Assembly (NCBI GenBank): GCA_027596945.1
Contig: JADGJH010000093.1
Span: forward strand, 1-24,766
DNA: 24,766 nucleotides
Direction of reading: 5' to 3'
DNA from: Physocladia obscura
Lineage: Eukaryota; Chytridiomycota; Chytridiomycetes; Chytridiales; Chytriomycetaceae
Shown: positions 1-10,819 of the stretch, in pieces
Layout of the letters: each line of letters begins with the position of its first letter
Numbering within the stretch: position 1 is the first letter of the stretch
Made by a program: the position numbers and the translations under genes
The notes under the pieces: generated by a model
What the model saw: only the letters and a program-made list of their open reading frames with translations
What the model was told of the DNA's origin: nothing
Database searches by the model: none

Positions 1-96
1 AACTTTGTTTTAAGGAATTTCATATGGTCCCACAGTGAATTCTCACAAGGAATTCTGTTTTGCAAAATCTCTCTATTTTGGAAAAAAGGTGTTCGG
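1..96. other. 5' flank of the TOR gene
   Basis: Non-coding, AT-rich sequence before the first TOR codon. It presumably holds the 5' UTR and part of the promoter, but no TATA box or other element is convincing. The word GAATTCT occurs twice, 13 bp apart (starts 38 and 51). A neighbouring gene to the left is not visible. Confidence 0.4.
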
Positions 97-3000
97 ATGG
101 ATTCAGTTCTCGCAGAAATGCGGGCGGCAGTCAGGTTAGCCACAACTCAGTAATTATTCGTTAGATACATTAACTCATTCTGCTTATCTGTCTGTCGGCT
201 TGATTAATGTCAGATCCGCTGATTCCGGCGCAATTTCACGTATCGGCCTTGGGCTAAGGGAAGCCCTTTCAACCGTAAGCGCACATCGACATAGCAATCA
301 AAGAACACATTACGAAATGCAATCAATCGAATAAAATCAAAATACTTTATTTTTTCCTCAGAGTTCCGCTGCGTTCGCCAACGCTTTAAATAAACGTATC
401 TTTGATCTCATGTGCTCTCCTGATCCCATTGATCGTCTGACTGCCCTCAACGCAATCGGTACAAAAATTTTCAATAATATCTTCCGAAATATAGAAGGCT
501 GATGTTTTGCCTAAATAAACAGAGCTATTGGTGGATGTGGATGGAAGCAGCGAAATCGATTCAACGAAAATTAACCGTTTCGTTAATTACATCAGACTCG
601 CTCTTCCGGGTCAAATGGAGCCAGACGTCTCCGCTACAGCTGCACGTGTATTGGGTTCGACGCAATCTCTTCATTCTTTCGAATATCGAATTTACGGCAT
701 ACCCAAATAAATTATAGGTCGCTTGGTAAAATGGGCTGGTCCCTTGGGAACAGATGTTGCAGATGCTGAGATTGGACGTGCACTTGAATGGCTTGAAGGC
801 AAGCTATTCGCATTCCAAAGTGTTTCGAAACTAATTTAACTCTCAAATAGGCGAAAGAAACGAATTACGTAGATACACTGCCGTCCTAATTATTCGAGAA
901 ATGGCAGGAAATTCACCAAATGTCCTGTATTCGTATTTTCAGCAAATTCTTGATCAAATATGGTTTGCATTACGTGATATTAAGGTCAGTTTTTACCTCC
1001 AATTATTGAATAGATAAAGATAAAATTATTTTTTTCAATTGCATTAGTTGCAAATTCGAGAAGCAGCGGCCGAATGTTTGGGCGCATGCTTAAAAGTGAT
1101 GACCTCTCGTGACAGTCAACAACATACACAATGGTATCTCAAAGTGTACACTGAAGCAAGTAAGGGAATTTCATTTTACAAAATGTTTATTCCTGTGGAA
1201 ACTACACATGGTTCCCTTCTGGCGCTTCGTGAAATGTTAAAATGCTTACCTAAGGTAGTTTGTCTACTTAATCTACCTTGACAACTTTCATTTAAAAAAC
1301 GAACAAATAACAGTTTATGGAAGGAAAATATCCGGAAGCAAGTGACATGATTCTTCGAAATCGCGACAATAAGGATGCGCTTGTGAGAAAAACTGTGATT
1401 TCTTTAACCTCAGATCTGGCAAATTTCAACTCGGCTATGTTTCTGTCTCTTCATTTTAATAATTTTATGCCATATTTGTTGAATCAGTTGCGCAAAGAAA
1501 AGGACATTCCAACAGGTACATTTATATTTATTCTATCAATTAATTAATTTTTATTATGTGACAGTGAACAGAGGATTCATGTCTTTTGGTGAAATTGCTG
1601 TGATTGTTGGCAGTGAAGTCACGCCATACCTAGAACCATTTTTGAAAATTGTTCGAGAAATTTTGAAACAGTTGAGTATCTCTTCCCTTCCCGCATTTTT
1701 CTTCACTAATATACAAAGCAAAAAATTAGGGGAAAACCGAGAACAAATGACTCTGCTGTTTATCAATCAATTGGAAATGTTGCGAAATCTGTTGGGCCGG
1801 CTTTGACCCGATATATGCATGATATTTTGGATGTTTTATTTGCGTTAGGGTTAACTGAAAGTTTATGCCGACTACTTCATGATTTATGCCTCTTCGTTCC
1901 GCCGCTTAACGCGACTATCCAAGGTTTTGAATGAATTTCTGTGTATTCGATCTTTATTGACTAAATGTCGTATAGAGAGACTTTTGGACCTGTTGTCGTT
2001 GATTTTGTGTGGCGAAAAATACCAAAATCTAGCTCTTGTTAAAAAACTGCCGAGGGACTTTTTCGTGGGTGCTTTTTTTTTAAATTTAAATTTTTTAGTA
2101 ATCATGTGAATACTTGGCTTCTTGAATTTTCAAGATTGTTGAATCACGTGACTCTGATACTATTGTTCTGGCATTGAATGCTCTTGGAAACTTTGATTTC
2201 GCAGGTGAATAAAACTTTCGAAAAATGTTAGTTCTTCGCATGTCAATAATTAAATTCGCCTACAAATATCAGATCATTCTCTTTTGGAACTTGTTCGCGA
2301 ATGCGCGGCATTGTATCTTTATGATGAATCCATTGTTATTCGAAAATCTGCAGCATTGACTTGCTGTCAACTGATTGCACGCGACCCAATTAATTATACA
2401 ACAACAGAGTACGCGACAAAAGTTGTAAACGGAGTTTTTGAAAGGTTGCTTGTTGTTGGTATTACTGACCTTGGTGAGTAAAAGCTTATTCGCCATTATT
2501 TTACAACAAACTCAAGACTCCAGCCTTTACGTCTCGCATTATTTGTTCTTTTTAGATTATAGAATAAGAAGAGCTATTATTTCTTCCGTTGATACGAGAC
2601 ATGATCATCGATTGGTACAACCAAATAATATGCAATCAATTTTTGCTGCTTTGAATGACGAAGACTTTGTTATTCGTGAACTTGCAATTGTCATTATTGG
2701 ACGCTTGTCCTTGCGATTTCCTTCTGGAGTTATGCCTTTGCTAAGGCAAGCGTTTATTCAACTTTTGACAGAGATTCAGTATTCTGGTGTTAGGTGAGTG
2801 AGTGAGTGTATATGAATGTCGCATACATTCTTGGTTAATGTTTATTTTTCTTTTTTTTAGCACTCAAACAGAAGAAAGTGCACAACTTCTTGCAGGGCTC
2901 ATAACATCAGCACATCATCTTGTAACACCGTATGCTTCGTCAATCTTGAAGGTGCTTCTTCCTAAAGCAAAAGATCCGAATCAAAGCATATCATCAAAAA

Positions 3001-6000
3001 TAATAACGGCTATTTGCGAACTCAGCAAATTTGCCCATTCGGTTTTCCTACCCTATGCCGATGAGATTATGGGCATTTTGATAGAAGCTATACGTGATCA
3101 AGCAAACATTGTCAAGCGCGAAGCTGCCTTGAAAACTCTTGGAAGATTCGCAACAAACATTGGAATGGTTGTTGAGCCATATGAAAAACACCCTGACTTG
3201 CTAGTACTATTAATGGAAAAATCTAAGTCAGAACAGAAATCTTCATTGCGTAGAGAAGCTGCGAATTCGATTGGATTTTTGGGAGCTCTTGATCCATTTA
3301 GAGTCAAGGTGTGTGTGATTATAAGCAATTAAATTTTTGGGTTTAATTTTTACGCAGGCAGATACCGACAATGGACCTGTTAATGCAAATGTTCAAGATA
3401 ATACTTTCCAGTCTATTCCGATCGGACCTTCGTCGGATGAGTTTTATCCAATGGTTGCAATAACTGCCTTGATGAAAGTCATGCAAGACGTTTCTGCAAA
3501 TAATCATCATGCGAACGCGGTTTCTGCTGCTATATCGATATTTGAAAAGTCTGGTTTAAAATGTGTTCCACTCTTACCAAAGGTAATCAACTTTCTCAAA
3601 TTAGTTGTTCTACAATTAATTAAAACAATTGAGAAAAGGTAATGCCGCAACTGTTGGCAACTATGCGTCTTAGTACCATTGTCGAGCTTGAATTTTATGT
3701 GGCAAAACTGGCAGATTTGACAACTATAGTCAAACGACATATTCACCCTTATTTAGCTGAAATATTTGAAGTTGTGAAAGATCGTTGGAATGTCAGCACA
3801 AACTTTAAACTCAATTCCTTAGCTCTTCTCGATGCTATCGCCAATGCCGTTCAATCTGATTTAAAAGTGTTTTTGCCATCAGTTTTGCCTCAAATTTTGC
3901 AAATATTTGAATTGGATGCAACTGATAATAGGGCACCAACAAAACGCGTTCTTGAATCTCTGGTTTCACTGCGCTCGGGATTTGACGAGCATTTACACTT
4001 AGTTGTACCAATTATCGTGAGGCTTTTTGAAAATATGGCGTTACCTTTGATGCTGAGAAAAAATGCCATTCAAGTTATTGGGCATTTGTCAAAAAGCATT
4101 AAGTTCAATCAAAGTTCGCGTGTAATTCATCCCCTGATTCGGATTATTAATGGACAGCATGCTGAATTGAAACCTGTATCAATGGACACTCTACTATTGT
4201 TAGCTGTTAAATTGGGGCCAGATTTTACTGTATTTATACCAATGATAAACAAGGTAGCTTGCGAATGTCTTTGAGTGAATTTTTGTCACTAATTTCAGAT
4301 TAGATAATTGCTCGAAACAATATTCATCACCCGCCTTACAATGGGATTGTTCAAAAAATTTTAAAACATGAGAAATTGCCTGAAATTCAAGACGCTAAAG
4401 AGAGGTATGTTTATTCGAGTATTTTTTTGACAACGTTGGTTGAATAAATATGATAGACTGGGTGATAATGTTAAAGAAGAAGATGGCGCGCAGGCAAAGA
4501 AGCTTGATGTTGACATGCCGCGTTTAAAACGGTCATGGGATACAGGAAGCAAGCCAACGAAGTCAGAATGGGTCGAATGGATGCGCCGACTGTCTGTTGA
4601 GCTCTTGAAGGAGTCACCGCAATTTGCTCTTCGAGCCTGTTCCACGCTTGCCAGCTCTTATCATCCTCTTGCCAGAGAGCTTTTTAATGTTGGATTTGTC
4701 AGCTGCTGGTGGGAGCTATATGACCAATTTCAAGACGATTTGGTGCATGCAATTACAACGGCATTCAACTCTCCTAATTTTCCACCTGACTTAGTTCATA
4801 CTTTATTGAATTTAGCGGAGTTTATGGAGCGCGACGAGTATAAAAAGCCATTACCAATCAGCAGAAAGATATTGGGAGAATATGCAACGCGGTCACATGC
4901 ATGGGCAAAAGCATTATATTACAAAGAGATTGAATTTGTATCGGAACCAACTCCAGAAACAGTCGAAACCCTGATTGGAATTTACAATCAGTTGCAACAA
5001 CCAGATTCTGCTGTAGGAATTTTGAGACGAGCTCACGAAAATCATAGTTTGTTATTTTATATTTTATTATTATATATTATTTTATATATTTTTATTTTTC
5101 AAAGTAATTAATTTTATTTTTAGATGTTGAATTGGTATCTGCATGGTACGAAAAATTGAATCGCTGGGAAGATGGTCTTGCTGCACACGAAAGAAAGCAT
5201 TTGGAAGACCCTTCGAGTTTTGAAGCTCTTCATGGACGAATGAGATGCTTACAAAATCTTGGTGAATGGGAAGCGCTGTCAGATTTAGCTGAAGAACAAT
5301 GGCCAATCTCCTCTGAGATTTCTAAGAAAATTATCGCACCTTTTGCAGCTGCCGGCGCTTGGGGCATTGGTAAATGGGAATCAATGGAAAAATATGTGAA
5401 CGTAATTGAAGCTGATTCAACTGATGGGGCATATTATCGAGCTGTTTTGTATTTGCACCGAAATTTATTTCCCCAAGCTGGCCAATTCATTGAGAAAGTA
5501 CGTGAGCTTCTTGATTCAGAGCTTATGGCCGTCTTTGGCGAGAGCTATCAGCGCACATATAAGTCAATTGTGAGAGTGCAGATGCTTGTTGAGCTTGAAG
5601 AAATCATTCAATACAAGCAATTATATGACTTTCCTGAAAAGCAGGCTGTCATGCGAAAATCTTGGATGGATCGGTTTGTTCATACTGCTTTTTATTGTCT
5701 GTTTTTATAAAAATTTTCCAGATTGAAAGGCTGCCAAAAAGACGTTGATATTTGGTCACCAATCATTCGTCTTCGAGAACTCGTTTTATCTCCCGCCGAC
5801 GAACCACAAATGTGGATAAAGTTTGCAAAGCTGTGTCGAAACACAAAACGAAATAATCTATCATTTAGAGCATTAAGTGCAATTGTTAATCCGGGTTGCA
5901 GAGACCTCGGAATAGTGGTGGGATATGAAAAATTTGCCTTGACAAAATTAACTTTGCGATATTGCAGAATCTTGAGAAAAATCCGCCAAATATCGTTTTC

Positions 6001-8934
6001 GCATGTCTTCAGCATGTTTATGCAACAGCAAATTCCAGAGCGAACGAAGAACATGCATTTGAGCAATTGCGAAAATTTACAGGATTCTTATCCTCAAAGG
6101 TTACAGCTACAAACTTGGATACAGACGAGTTAAATCCAGAAAAACGCAATCTAGTAAAACTTTTAAGCAAATGCTATTTAAAATTGGGTCAGTGGCAGCT
6201 GTATCTGAAGCAATCGAATTTAGATGACGAAATTATTTTACAAATGACCAAATCGTTTCAATATGCTACCGAGATCAATAAATCCTGGTATAATGGCTGG
6301 AATGAGTGGTCTATTGCTCATTTATATATCATCAAATATTATGAAAAATTAAACACGGCTCCAGAATTGGTTGCTTCCTTTGTTGTCCCTGCAATTAAAA
6401 GTAAGATTTTCGATAATTATGTCGTTTATTAACTTGAAATTTTCAGGCTTTTTTCAGTCAATTGCTTTATCGAAGACAAATAGTCTCCAAAATACTCTTC
6501 GTTTATTAACGATTTGGTTCAAGTACGGCCACATCGTCGATGTAAATGCAGCAGTTGAAGAATGTTATGGTAGTGTGAGCGTGGATACTTGGCTTCAAGT
6601 TATTCCGCAATTAATTGCAAGGATTCATTCACGTAGTCCAGATATTCAAAAACTGGTGCATAAATTACTTTCGGACGTTGGAAAAGAGCACCCACAGGCA
6701 CTTGTTTACTCTTTAACAGTTGCCTCAAAGTCTCAAAATGAAGGTCGCAAAAATGCGTCTATTGCAATAATGAATCATATGCGTGCGCATAGTTTAGTGC
6801 TGGTTGAACAGGTCAGTTTTCGATACCGGGTTTTCAACAATTTTTTAACTTTATTTTATAGGTTTTGGTAGTTAGCGAAGAACTCATTCGAGTTGCAATT
6901 CTTTGGTTAGAACTTTGGCATGAAGGATTGGAAGAAGCATCTCGATATTACTTCACTGACAACGACTTAGATGGTATGATGGGGGTTTTAGATCAGTTGC
7001 ACAAGATGCTTGAAAAGGTAGTACAATAGCTCTTTATACTTGTTTTTTATGCCGTCAATTGAAATTACTTGTAGGGACCGGAAACTTTAAGAGAGGTTTC
7101 ATTTTATCAAGCATATGGAAGAGACTTGCTTGAAGCAAGAGAATGGTGCAAAAACTACAAAATATCTAAAAATATCAACGCTATCAATCAAGGATGGGAT
7201 ATGTATTATAAAGTGAGCTCAGTTCGCGGTTTTGAGTTTCACTGAATCTGTTTTTGAAAGGTGTTCCGGAAGATTCTTAACCAGTTACCTCAACTTACAA
7301 CACTCGATCTTCATTATGTCTCGCCAAAGCTTTTGGCTGCCACGGATTTGGAATTGGCTGTTCCAGGAACATACAAAAGTGGAGATCCTATTGTTAAAAT
7401 TGCATCATTTGAGCCAATGCTGAAGGTTATGTCATCCAAAGCTCGCCCGCGTGTTTTAACTATAAAAGGAGCTAATGGAGTAGATTATCAATATTTGCTA
7501 AAAGGTAAATATTCGATTTTAAAAAGAAAAAAAAACAAACATGAAAGTCAAAATTAGGGCATGACGATATGCGGCAAGATGAAAGAGTTATGCAACTTTT
7601 TGGATTAGTCAATACTCTTTTGAACGCTGATCAAGAAACCTTTCAACGCCAATTGAGTATTCGAAGATACACAGTGACACCACTTTCAGAGATTTCGGGT
7701 CTTATTGGATTTGTTCCTAATTGTGATACTTTGAATCAAATCATCAGAGATTATCGTGAAAATCGAAAGATAATTTTAAATATTGAACAAAAACTTATGA
7801 ATGAGGTATTTTTTTAAATTTAATTTAATTTTTATTTCTAAATTTTTTTTTTTATATCTACAGATTAATCCGGAATACACTGAGTTACCTTTAATTCATA
7901 AGGTTGAAATCTTTGAGCACGCATTGAATAAAACTGATGGAAAAGATTTGTTCAAAATGCTTTGGTTACGAAGCAAGAATGCCGAAGTTTGGCTTGATAG
8001 GAGAACGAATTATTCACGCTCGCTGGCACTTATGTCTATGGTTGGCTATATCCTGGGCCTTGGCGACAGGCATCCTTCAAATTTAATGATTGACCGATTC
8101 ACAGGAAAAGTTGTGCATATTGATTTTGGAGATTGTTTTGAAGTGAGTTTTTTTATTTGAAGATTCCAAGTTTAAATAAATATCAGGTTGCCATGGACAG
8201 AGAAAAGTTTCCAGAAAAAGTCCCTTTTAGACTCACAAGAATGCTCATAAATGCTATGGAGGTATACCAAGCTGTATATATATATTTTCTTTGATAATTG
8301 TAGAATATTGTTTCAAATATTTATAATTTAACTGTGATTATTTTTCAGGTGAGTGGAATTGAAGGAAACTTTAGAATTACCTGTGAGCATGTTATGAGAG
8401 TTCTTCGCGATAACAAAGGGAGTGTCATGGCTGTGCTTGAAGCTTTCGTTCATGACCCTCTTATCAACTGGCGGCTGATGGCAAACACAAGTCCAAAAGC
8501 TGACGGGAGAAAAAATGCAAATTTCGAAGAGCCAGGTTTGTTCATTTATTATTATTATTATTATTTACGTTCGTTTCTTCTAGATTTACTCAGTCAAAAT
8601 TTGGATGAACTGGAATCACCGAAATATATTGGAAGCAAAAAATTCAAGTCTTTAAAATCTCACAATGGCTTTAGTACGTCGTCAGACCAGGCCTATCGTC
8701 CAGAACAAATAAACACTCGTGCTGTATCTATTGTAAATCGAGTCGAGAACAAATTGAATGGAACAGACTTCAAGAACTCTGCGCCGCTAGATGTTGAAAG
8801 CCAAGTCAATAAGTTAATTATGCAGGCAACATCGACTGAAAATCTTTGCCAGAACTATGTGGGATGGGTAAGGATTTCTTGATTTCTTTTTTATTTGGTT
8901 CTGAGATGATTTTTTACAGTGCGCTTACTGGTAA
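97..8934 (+). CDS. TOR: Target of rapamycin (TOR) PI3K-related serine/threonine kinase, 32 exons
   Basis: Central kinase of TORC1/TORC2, coupling nutrients to growth. Exons: 97-134, 214-274, 362-458, 523-654, 718-798, 851-984, 1048-1254, 1314-1515, 1565-1670, 1730-1923, 1976-2064, 2135-2204, 2273-2473, 2556-2793, 2861-3308, 3358-3582, 3639-4253, 4304-4404, 4457-5046, 5124-5673, 5722-5917, 5968-6400, 6447-6811, 6862-7017, 7075-7212, 7261-7504, 7558-7805, 7864-8142, 8187-8261, 8349-8535, 8584-8867, 8920-8934. They sum to 2332 aa; animal and yeast TORs are about 2450-2550. Seen in order: HEAT repeats (about 1-1050), FAT region, FRB domain (about 1792-1890), kinase with LLKG lysine 1970, catalytic loop GDRHPSN (D2121, N2126), DFG at 2140, and a C-terminal FATC ending GWCAYW. 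The intron at 799-850 is GC-AG. The last exon codes only four residues. All catalytic residues are intact, so the gene looks functional. The first two exons and the splice at 1671-1729 are the least certain parts. Confidence 0.96.
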
Positions 8935-8951
8935 AAGAAAAAATAGTTTGA

Positions 8952-8957
8952 AATAAA
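8952..8957 (+). terminator. Probable polyadenylation signal of TOR (AATAAA)
   Basis: AATAAA lies 17 bp after the TOR stop codon. Cleavage 10-30 bp downstream would fall inside the 3' end of the convergent IFT20 coding region, so the two transcripts probably overlap. Confidence 0.45.
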
Positions 8958-8970
8958 AAATGTAGTGAAT

Positions 8971-9515
8971 TTATTTTGAGCTCAGTTGTTCAATCAATCT
9001 TTGTTGTTCTAAAGAAACGTTTTCGAGAGAATCAGATTGAACTTTCAGGCGATGCAATTCTGCATGCCGTTCTTTTATGAGGAGTTGAAGCTAAATATTT
9101 TGGGATTTTCATATTAGTTTACAGGATATTTTGCAAAAAGAAAACCTGAAGGCTTTTAGCCTTTCTATGATCTAATTCAGACTCAACCCGGTTTCTCAAA
9201 CCAATAGCCTGGTCAGTTATCTTTAACAAACACCAGAAGTCAAATAAAAAAAAACAAACCTTCAATTTCTCACGTTCGATTTGCTCAGCTTTCACTTGAA
9301 GCATATCAAGAAATACTTGAACAATCGAATTGAAATCCTCAATTTCTATCAGGGAGCCTTTAACATTTTTTGCAAAAACAAAACTCGACCTTACTTTGAG
9401 TGAAATTTTTGCACTCATCTTTAAGATTCTCTGAAGCTTCAAATTGATCGCTGGGAAGGATCCTTATTTTTGAAAATTCATCAAATGTCACATCAAGCTC
9501 TTCTTTCTTTGGCAT
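8971..9515 (-). CDS. IFT20: Intraflagellar transport protein 20 (IFT20), 4 exons
   Basis: Small coiled-coil subunit of the IFT-B complex; in other organisms it carries membrane proteins from the Golgi to the ciliary base. Exons on the minus strand: 9515-9395, 9357-9260, 9220-9146, 9090-8971, giving 137 aa (human about 132). The N-terminus has the family pattern FDEFSKIRILPSDQFEASE followed by LKDECKNF. The rest is heptad-rich helix, with EREKLKITDQAIGLRNR and LIKERHAELHRLKV matching the family core, ending in EQQRLIEQLSS. Introns are very short (37, 38 and 55 bp). The stop lies 36 bp from the TOR stop on the other strand, and the start lies 24 bp below the stop of the upstream same-strand gene. 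Its presence implies a flagellated or ciliated life stage. Confidence 0.9.
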
Positions 9516-9539
9516 TTTGTCAAAAAAAAAAATTTATTT

Positions 9540-10707
9540 TTAAAGTTCATGCCCACCAATATTGCGCGAACTGACCAATACGGCTTCTTTTTCATTCAGG
9601 GCTCTCCGCATTTGAGAAAGGTCTGCGTCACGAGATTTTGCGATTTCCCGAAATATTTCCAGTTCATTGCCAAGATTATCCTGGTGGCGTAAAAGTCGGG
9701 TCTTTTCAGTTTCCAAGATTGAATTTTGCTTTTTCAATTCTTCGATTTCTTTTTTCAACAGTGAATCTGCCTGAAGCGAACACATTTTATCCTCCAAATC
9801 TGAAATTCTTTCCTTTTGCTTCTCGATTTCTTTATCGCGCTCTTTTATAGTAAACAAAGCAGTCGCGAGTCTTGAAAGCAGGTCGTCGCTGTCAACAGCC
9901 TGACACATCTGAATATTTTTTAGAAGAACGAAAAATGTTGTTTTTACGTTTTACTTTTAGAATTTGCCAAATCAATCCAAGAAGTGCGGTTGTATTGTTG
10001 GATAAAATATCGTTGGGGTCGATATTTGTTAGACGCACGCCAGCATCAGTCGCGCCTTGAAGCATAATCTGAAGATTTTCGGCGCGTTGGAATATACTTT
10101 TGGCGGATTTATTAAGCTTTGATTCTTTAATTGTTCCTGGAACTGCATAATTTATAAGCTACCATAATAAATACATAACTTAATTAATGATAAAAATAAT
10201 TAAAGTATATTTTCAGCACCAACCCGAGACAAAACTCGGCCATCAGAACATGCCTCAAAAATGGTTTCGTCTGGTTCTGTAGAGATTGGAAGAAGACCGC
10301 ATGTGTATAAATCTTTTGACTCGCTCAATAGCAAGTTAATGTACTGTGTGAATACCAAGTCGTTCAGGAAGAAAGAAAAAGAATCCAAAAATAGTTTGAA
10401 AAAACGTCACCAGCTTTGAGTTCGCAATATCAACTTGCTTTGCATTAACGATTGAACCTCTTAGTTGTGAAATTCTTCGCCCTTGTCCAGTTTGATTTTC
10501 TTCAAGGAACAAATATTAGTTGAGATTATTTTCAATTATTGAATTTACCTGTATTTTCACTGAATGAACTCAATCGACGAATCGGATTTGTCGAATATGG
10601 ACTTATCGAGGAAGACTTTCTTGATAGCGACAATCGCAGTGATGCTTCTGAATTCAAGACACAGCAGTTAGTTTGGTTTAAGCTTCCACCAATTGAAAAC
10701 CTTCCAT
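9540..10707 (-). CDS. Fimbrin-like single CH-domain protein with C-terminal coiled coil
   Basis: Exons on the minus strand: 10707-10701, 10647-10549, 10499-10411, 10343-10224, 10158-9955, 9908-9540, giving 295 aa. Residues 1-65 are basic and Ser-rich with RRLS and RRIS sites. Residues 66-173 read as a calponin-homology domain of fimbrin/plastin type: YINLLLSE, LLPIST, FEACSDGRVLSRLINYAVPGTI, then a helix ending LLGLIWQILK. Residues 174-295 are a continuous charged coiled coil. Fimbrins carry four CH domains and EF hands; here there is one CH domain and no EF hand, so this is not an ordinary fimbrin. An actin- or microtubule-linked role is inference. Exon 1 is a 7-nt coding microexon holding ATG GAA G; the intron behind it (10648-10700) contains an ACTAAC branch-point motif. 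The stop is 24 bp from the IFT20 start, suggesting read-through or shared expression. Certain as a gene; function unknown. Confidence 0.8.
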
Positions 10708-10819
10708 TGTTAGCTTAATGCCAAAAATAGAAAGAAAAAAGCATTCTTAATTTCAAAAATCAAATGAAATAATAAAAAAAAAAAAAAATGAGAAGAAAAT
10801 AAAAAATTAAATTTCAAGC

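Noticed and set aside
135..363. A single 229-bp first TOR intron possibly hosting a structured RNA (GGGCT...AGCCC hairpin)
   Set aside because: The same interval splits into two ordinary introns (79 and 87 bp) around an in-frame exon, and no box C/D or H/ACA signature is convincing.
459..522. GC-AG intron at 499 with the short frame ending NIFRNIEG as coding
   Set aside because: A canonical GT donor at 459 gives a better family match ([11 protein letters not shown]), so the downstream bases are intronic.
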